From assembly GCA_030407085.1 (NCBI GenBank), contig CM059582.1, forward strand, positions 202,104,001 through 202,168,000: a DNA stretch of 64,000 bases. Direction: 5' to 3'. This document shows positions 59,821 to 64,000 of the stretch, one piece after another. The stretch's first letter is position 1. Each line of letters opens with the position of its first letter. The notes under the pieces were generated by a model, which worked only from the letters and a program-made list of their open reading frames with translations, was not told the origin of the DNA and did no database searches. This DNA is from Trichopria drosophilae (taxonomy: Eukaryota > Arthropoda > Insecta > Hymenoptera > Diapriidae). The position numbers and the translations under genes were made by a program.

Positions 59821-60081
59821 CAGTAGAGTCCCGCTATATTTAACTGCTCGATTCCTCGGATTCCCCTCCCGTCTCGTTATATTTATCAAAAGAAGACGAG
59901 AGTTGCTTCCCCAACCCCCTCAGTCGCGTTATGTTCGTAAGGTCATAGAAGGTCCTTCCTTAGGTCACCGTCCGCAATGTGGAGGAAAAGAGAGTGTCGA
60001 CAAATAAATATAACGAGTAGGAATCGGTAAATATGCTCGGACGTAAATTTAGGGAGACGTAATTATATCGGAACTCTACTG
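59821..60081 (+). mobile_element. pogo/Tigger-like MITE, copy 3 (complete)
   Basis: TA-CAGTAGAGTCCCGCTATATT on the left and TCGGAACTCTACTG-TA on the right give a complete 261-bp element. It has inverted termini of about 13 bases and an intact TA target duplication. It is inserted in the GGATCCGCC repeat cluster, so it is younger than that copy. Confidence 0.8.
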
Positions 60082-60089
60082 TATATGAA

Positions 60090-60776
60090 TAACTAATTGG
60101 TCATATTGCATCCGCTATTTGGAATGTTTAAAACTGATTTTTTATTTATTAACAATGACCCATAAAATTATTGATTGTTAAATACTTTTTAATAGTAATT
60201 ATGCGCTGTAATGCTGTTTTTTGTAAAAAGGGCCATTTTGAAGTTCTCGATTATGAATGAAAAACGAGAATGGAAACGCTTTTTAGTACAATGTAGAGCC
60301 ATATTGAATCGGTTATTTTTAATTTTTAATAACTGATGTCAGATTTGTATTCAACAATCCCAAAATTCACTGAATGATTTTCATAAATTTTCCAACTAAT
60401 TTTTATAAATTTTATAAATTTTTGTCAGTCATATTGGATCAACCATTTCGAATTTTTAAAAACTGACATATGATGTCAGATTAAATATGTCGGACAACAA
60501 TGAAAAAATGGTTGCAAAATTCAAGACAAGCACAATTTTTTTTTCTGGATTGTTGAAGCATATTCAAACTTCAAAACAACAAAAAATTGTGCTTGTCTTG
60601 AATTTTGCAACCATTTTTTTCATTGTTGTCCGACATATTAAATTTCACAATTTTAATTTAACTGATGTTAAATTTGTATTGAGCAATCCCAAAATTCCTC
60701 AAATAGTGATTGTCGTGGATTTGTAATAGTTTTACCATTTTTGACCGACATATTAGGCCCGCCATTGTGAATTTTT
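60090..60776. repeat. dispersed GCCATTTT repeat cluster, continued
   Basis: The same phrases as before the MITE ('CATATTGGATCAACCATTTC' and 'GATGTCAGATTTGTATTCAACAATCCC' in part) recur with about 120-base spacing. The hairpin at 60484 arose inside this cluster. Confidence 0.6.
60484..60639. repeat. near-perfect hairpin, 58-bp arms
   Basis: The left arm starts 'AATATGTCGGACAACAATG' and ends 'GACAAGCACAATTTTTT'. The right arm (about 60581-60639) is its reverse complement with a single one-base indel in a poly-A/T run. The loop is 38 bases. The right arm matches the surrounding dispersed repeat, so the left arm looks like an inverted copy made in place. Confidence 0.9.
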
Positions 60777-61372
60777 TTAACCCATTAACGTCCACAGGTC
60801 GCAATGTTGTCATTTAAGTTTGGAAATTATTGTATATTATATTTTTGAGGGTGCTCTTTCTAATAGCGGTGCTTAGAATTTTCCAAAATGACTTTACCAT
60901 ACAAATTTAACCACGGAAAAATCGAAAATTAACCAAAAGAAACGTAATTTTCTGATTAAATATGTTCTTAAAGGTGGTGTTTTGTTCCGTTACTATTTTT
61001 TGATATGTCTAAACCCTATATAAATCGCGTCTTCAATGTCTCAACCTAAAATAAATATGGTATGCAAACTTACAAAATGATCTGTTAAAACAAAATGGCG
61101 ACTGCATTGACAAATTTCTTCTTAAAATTAAATCATTTTTTTCTTGAAAACTGTAAATTTTAGAGAAAATCATTATCTTGCAATTAGTCAAAGAATACCT
61201 TGAAAATTATTCAGAATTCTTGTTGTAGAATTTTTGTTTTTCAAAAAATATGAAAAATCAAAAGTTTAAATAATTTGAAAAAATATTGTTATTTTAAGTT
61301 TTTATATAAAATATCTTTATAAAAATAGATGTTGATTACATCATAACCTTCAAATCTCAACATTAACCCTCC
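60777..61372. other. AT-rich stretch beginning with TTAA-CCCATTAA end
   Basis: TTAA-CCCATTAACGTCCACAGG at 60777 matches the left terminus of the TTAA MITE family (13230, 21057, 47922). I find no matching right terminus, so it is a truncated member. The rest is AT-rich without a gene. Confidence 0.4.
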
Positions 61373-61376
61373 TGAG

Positions 61377-61448
61377 CACGAGTTTTTCTTTTCCCATATA
61401 GAAACAATGTAGTTTGGACGAGTATGCTCGTCCTTGTGCACAGGAGGG
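61377..61448. mobile_element. 72-bp TTAA-flanked MITE
   Basis: TTAA-CCCTCCTGAGCACGAG and CTTGTGCACAGGAGGG-TTAA enclose 72 bases with about 15-bp inverted termini and a perfect TTAA duplication. The interior has 'GACGAGTATGCTCGTC', a further palindrome. TTAA plus CCC ends fit a piggyBac-type miniature element. Confidence 0.75.
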
Positions 61449-61452
61449 TTAA

Positions 61453-62439
61453 AAGATTACAATACAGTACTTGACTTGGAGAACTCGATGACAAATTTTT
61501 TAAATATTCAAAAATGTTTAGAAAAAAATGTTTAAAAGCCTCGGATTTTTCATTCGGTAATAAGGTCTTAAATGTTTATTTTATGTCGTTAACATAGTAT
61601 AATTTAATCAAATATGTAAATTCAATTTCATCCGCAAGAAGAATTTTTATGAATGACAAATTCTTGAATGCTTCAGTGCTAAAGTCCTTTTTTTACGACA
61701 TACACTAACGTTATTCTACTTGAATTTTCTTTGAAGGTAGTAAAAATCGAGGAGGTCGGTATCATGATGCAATCAAACTTTGTTCTTTCCTATGTGTCTA
61801 TTCATACGAATCCGCATTGTACATGGAATCTGTCTGATCTACGCTTATCCTCCTGAACTTAGTGGGACCGTTTGGGTCAGATGTCACTGTAAAGAAATCC
61901 TTTTACCGCAATTACTTTTCTTCTTGCTGTTTGCTCCAGTCCCTTCGACCGTTCATAATGCGACCTCGTGCGCCACCCATTTTCTTCTTCTCTGTACGTC
62001 GCTTTTTTTTTATCCTCTGGCTTTAATGAAAAAGGAACTCAAATCATTCGATCGACACCATCTGATAACCTACCGGAAATTAAAAAGTAATTGATTCGGA
62101 AAGTATTACATTCATCTCCACTTATATTTATTTTATATAAGGATATTAAGTTTAGGATTGAAAATAATCTACACCTCAAGATATAACGTAGCTGAATTTT
62201 CTTTCATACAATTGCAAATGCACTTGCATAAAATAGTAATTTTTTCTATAGTTTGACAAATATGTTTGTTTCAGAATTATTCATAAGTATCGAAAAAAAG
62301 CTTTTCTTAATTCTTACGGAGAGGGGTAAGCCAGAAAGTAGCCTCTTGACTTGTACATGTTACAAATACGTAACTATTGTATTTTGTTTATTGGTGATTG
62401 GCAATGTTCAAGGTTATTTGAAGGTGACATTGATTTTTT
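61453..62439. other. AT-rich intergenic, nothing recognised
   Basis: The frame at 61780-62094 is hydrophobic/Leu-Phe-rich without family resemblance or splice context. No gene is supported. Confidence 0.4.
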
Positions 62440-62850
62440 AAATGCAAAGACCTATTTCTGACACCGGATTCGGAAAGAGCGGGAAATTTTACGTCCGAAC
62501 ATAATATGACCGATATTTTGGCCAAGGTCATTTTAAGGTGAAACTTACATGCTCCGGAACGGCGAAATATCTCAGCTGGAATAGATTTTCGGGGAAAAAG
62601 TTTCAGAAAAAAGATTTAGGATTTTTGCCGGTCTATTTAATGATACCATTATATTTACCTTGAACAAGACCTAGCAGGTTATGTCAAGGTCAAATTTGTT
62701 TTTCTAAAAGGGAACCACGATTTTTGACACCAGATTCGGAAAGAGCGGGATATTTTGCGTCCAAAATGGTACTTTAAAATTTGCTGATGTGACCTTCAGA
62801 AGGTGAAATATTCAATCGTCCGCAAGCTTTTCTTTTAACTTTGGATTCAT
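62440..62850. repeat. AAGGTCA dispersed repeat, copy 2
   Basis: 'GACACCGGATTCGGAAAGAG' occurs at 62460 and, as 'GACACCAGATTCGGAAAGAG', at 62726, a 266-base direct repeat. Between them 'AAGGTCATTTTAAGGTGAAA' and 'CAAGGTCAAATTTGTTTTTC' match the copy at 46741. Confidence 0.6.
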
Positions 62851-62895
62851 GGGCAAACAAATACTTGAGTAGGACTTGGTGCCGACGAACTTTTA

Positions 62896-63035
62896 GGGCT
62901 ATTCTACAATGGCACGTAACGGTTACGTAATATTACGAAACGGGAACATTTGACATATGTAACCTCTCATTTTTTGACATTTGATGAACACGGATTCGAC
63001 TTACGTTACCGTTAAGTGTCATTGTAGAATACCCC
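62896..63035. mobile_element. 140-bp MITE, GGGSTATTCTACAATG ends
   Basis: Left 'GGGCTATTCTACAATGGCAC' and 'GTAACGGTTACGTAA'; right, reverse-complemented, 'GGGGTATTCTACAATGACAC' and 'TTAACGGTAACGTAAG'. The inverted termini span about 35 bases. The target duplication is unclear. The superfamily is undetermined. Confidence 0.75.
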
Positions 63036-64000
63036 ATACCATTTTCAGGTTAAGGACAATTCTTAAGATCAATTAAACAGAGACACCCTGGATAAATTTA
63101 TATGTATTCCAGGGGCTTTCTTTATTTGGCAATTATTTCAACCCGATATTTGTTATACAATATCGCCAAATCCTAGGTTTATTATAATACTGTTAGAAAC
63201 ATGAACAACACAGAAACTTTCGAGAATTTTTAAAAATTTTAAAAACTGCCCACCTGTTAAAAATGTCAAAATAGATATTTTTATCAAAAAGTTCATTTAA
63301 AAAAAGACAAAAACTAAGTACCACCTAATTTTTTGTCTCATTATATTCCTATTGAAATAAATTAACTGAACGGCATGATTGAAATCAAATTATGCTAAAA
63401 TTCAATTAACATGTCATAATCTCGTTATGTATCGGTTATATATAGGTAAAATTAGTTTATTTATACGTTCTAACTATAACAGAGTTGTACAATGAAAATT
63501 AAAAATTACGCCTACAAAATTTGCTATTTTGAAGCGGAATACCCTAGTTCAAGCTTACTACTAAAGAATGTATAGTTTTACTAATCACGGAACTCAAGCA
63601 CATCTAATACCTCATTGTATGATAGTAAAACTTTAATGTTTGCCTAGTTGTTACAGCAATAATTATTTTCAGTTAATAATTGATAACTACTTTAAAAATC
63701 AGGATCATTTATTCCTTTTTTTCATGCGTATCACTACATATACACAGATACGACTAAGAATCTAATAAATCAGTTGGGCAATATATAATTTACCTTATTC
63801 CTAATATGCACTAGAATAATAAGACTTAAATGATCGCCCAACAAAACTAAATCACTCAGCACTAAATTCAAAAACCTTACATTGAAAATCACTGTAGAAA
63901 AGATGTATAGTTATCACTATTAGGTAAGTAGTAAGTTGCTCACCTAACAGCATTCGTACTTAAGTAGTAACGTCGTTCGGACAGAGTATGGTGAGATGTA
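63036..64000. other. AT-rich intergenic, nothing recognised
   Basis: No gene, RNA or structured repeat is visible to the end of the window. Confidence 0.45.

Noticed and set aside
1..64000. CRISPR arrays, operons, Shine-Dalgarno sites or prophage features
   Set aside because: The window is eukaryotic; its tandem repeats lack regular unique spacers, and the only clear genes are spliced.

Overview
This is an AT-rich eukaryotic window. It has GT-AG introns, many small dispersed repeats, no operons and no bacterial signals. An insect is most likely, and I lean towards Hymenoptera because the dispersed repeat carrying 'GCCATTTTGAATTTT ... CAGCGACC' is a type I associate with ants and wasps; that is inference, not proof. 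Most of the window is intergenic DNA and small non-autonomous elements. I recognise no housekeeping gene.

The clear coding content is one pair of paralogous eight-exon genes on the + strand: copy A (7811-11091) and copy B (16022-19275). They lie in a tandem duplication that covers about 7.4-12.4 kb and 15.7-19.8 kb. Both splice into complete reading frames, 544 codons for A and 555 for B. Each gene is built from a three-exon module repeated inside the gene: I (basic, Lys-rich), II (with RRSARLS) and III (acidic, Ser/Thr-rich). A fused I/II exon and a short, highly conserved C-terminal exon follow. The module begins and ends in the same intron phase, so it can be multiplied without breaking the frame. 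RRSARLS matches the core of nucleosome-binding motifs, and the C-terminal exon looks faintly like a BESS domain, so a chromatin-associated protein is a reasonable guess. Copy B has intact splice sites; copy A has lost the AG acceptor of exon 5. This is the best candidate for a previously undescribed, fast-evolving gene family.

The second theme is an unusual collection of degenerate minisatellite-like arrays. Each is built from a different short self-complementary motif: CTGATCAG (2.9-6.8 kb), GGGCGTAAA/TTTACGCCC (21.7 kb), CAGTGA/TCACTG (34.8-37.7 kb, with a 620-bp higher-order repeat), CCGGTTCTTCG in both orientations (41.0-41.6 kb), GAGCTC inside a 1.07-kb TIR element (41.6-42.7 kb), TTGGCC/GGCCAA (a 410-bp satellite at 42.85-44.0 kb and a 144-bp satellite at 44.87-45.2 kb), AAAGTGG/CCACTTT (45.4 kb), and AGGTCTT/AAGACCT (57.3-57.9 kb).

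Other mobile DNA includes a Penelope-like remnant with 90-bp inverted repeats and a decayed hammerhead-like core (28.8-29.9 kb), TA-flanked pogo/Tigger-type MITEs (1.0, 53.1 and 59.8 kb), several TTAA-flanked elements (13.2, 21.1, 47.9, 49.3 and 61.4 kb), further small TIR elements, and a nearly perfect 58-bp-arm hairpin at 60.5 kb. Four CpG-richer islands (33.4-34.6, 44.1-44.6, 46.1-46.4 and 51.2-52.4 kb) could be promoters or first exons of genes extending beyond what can be read here; none is proven.
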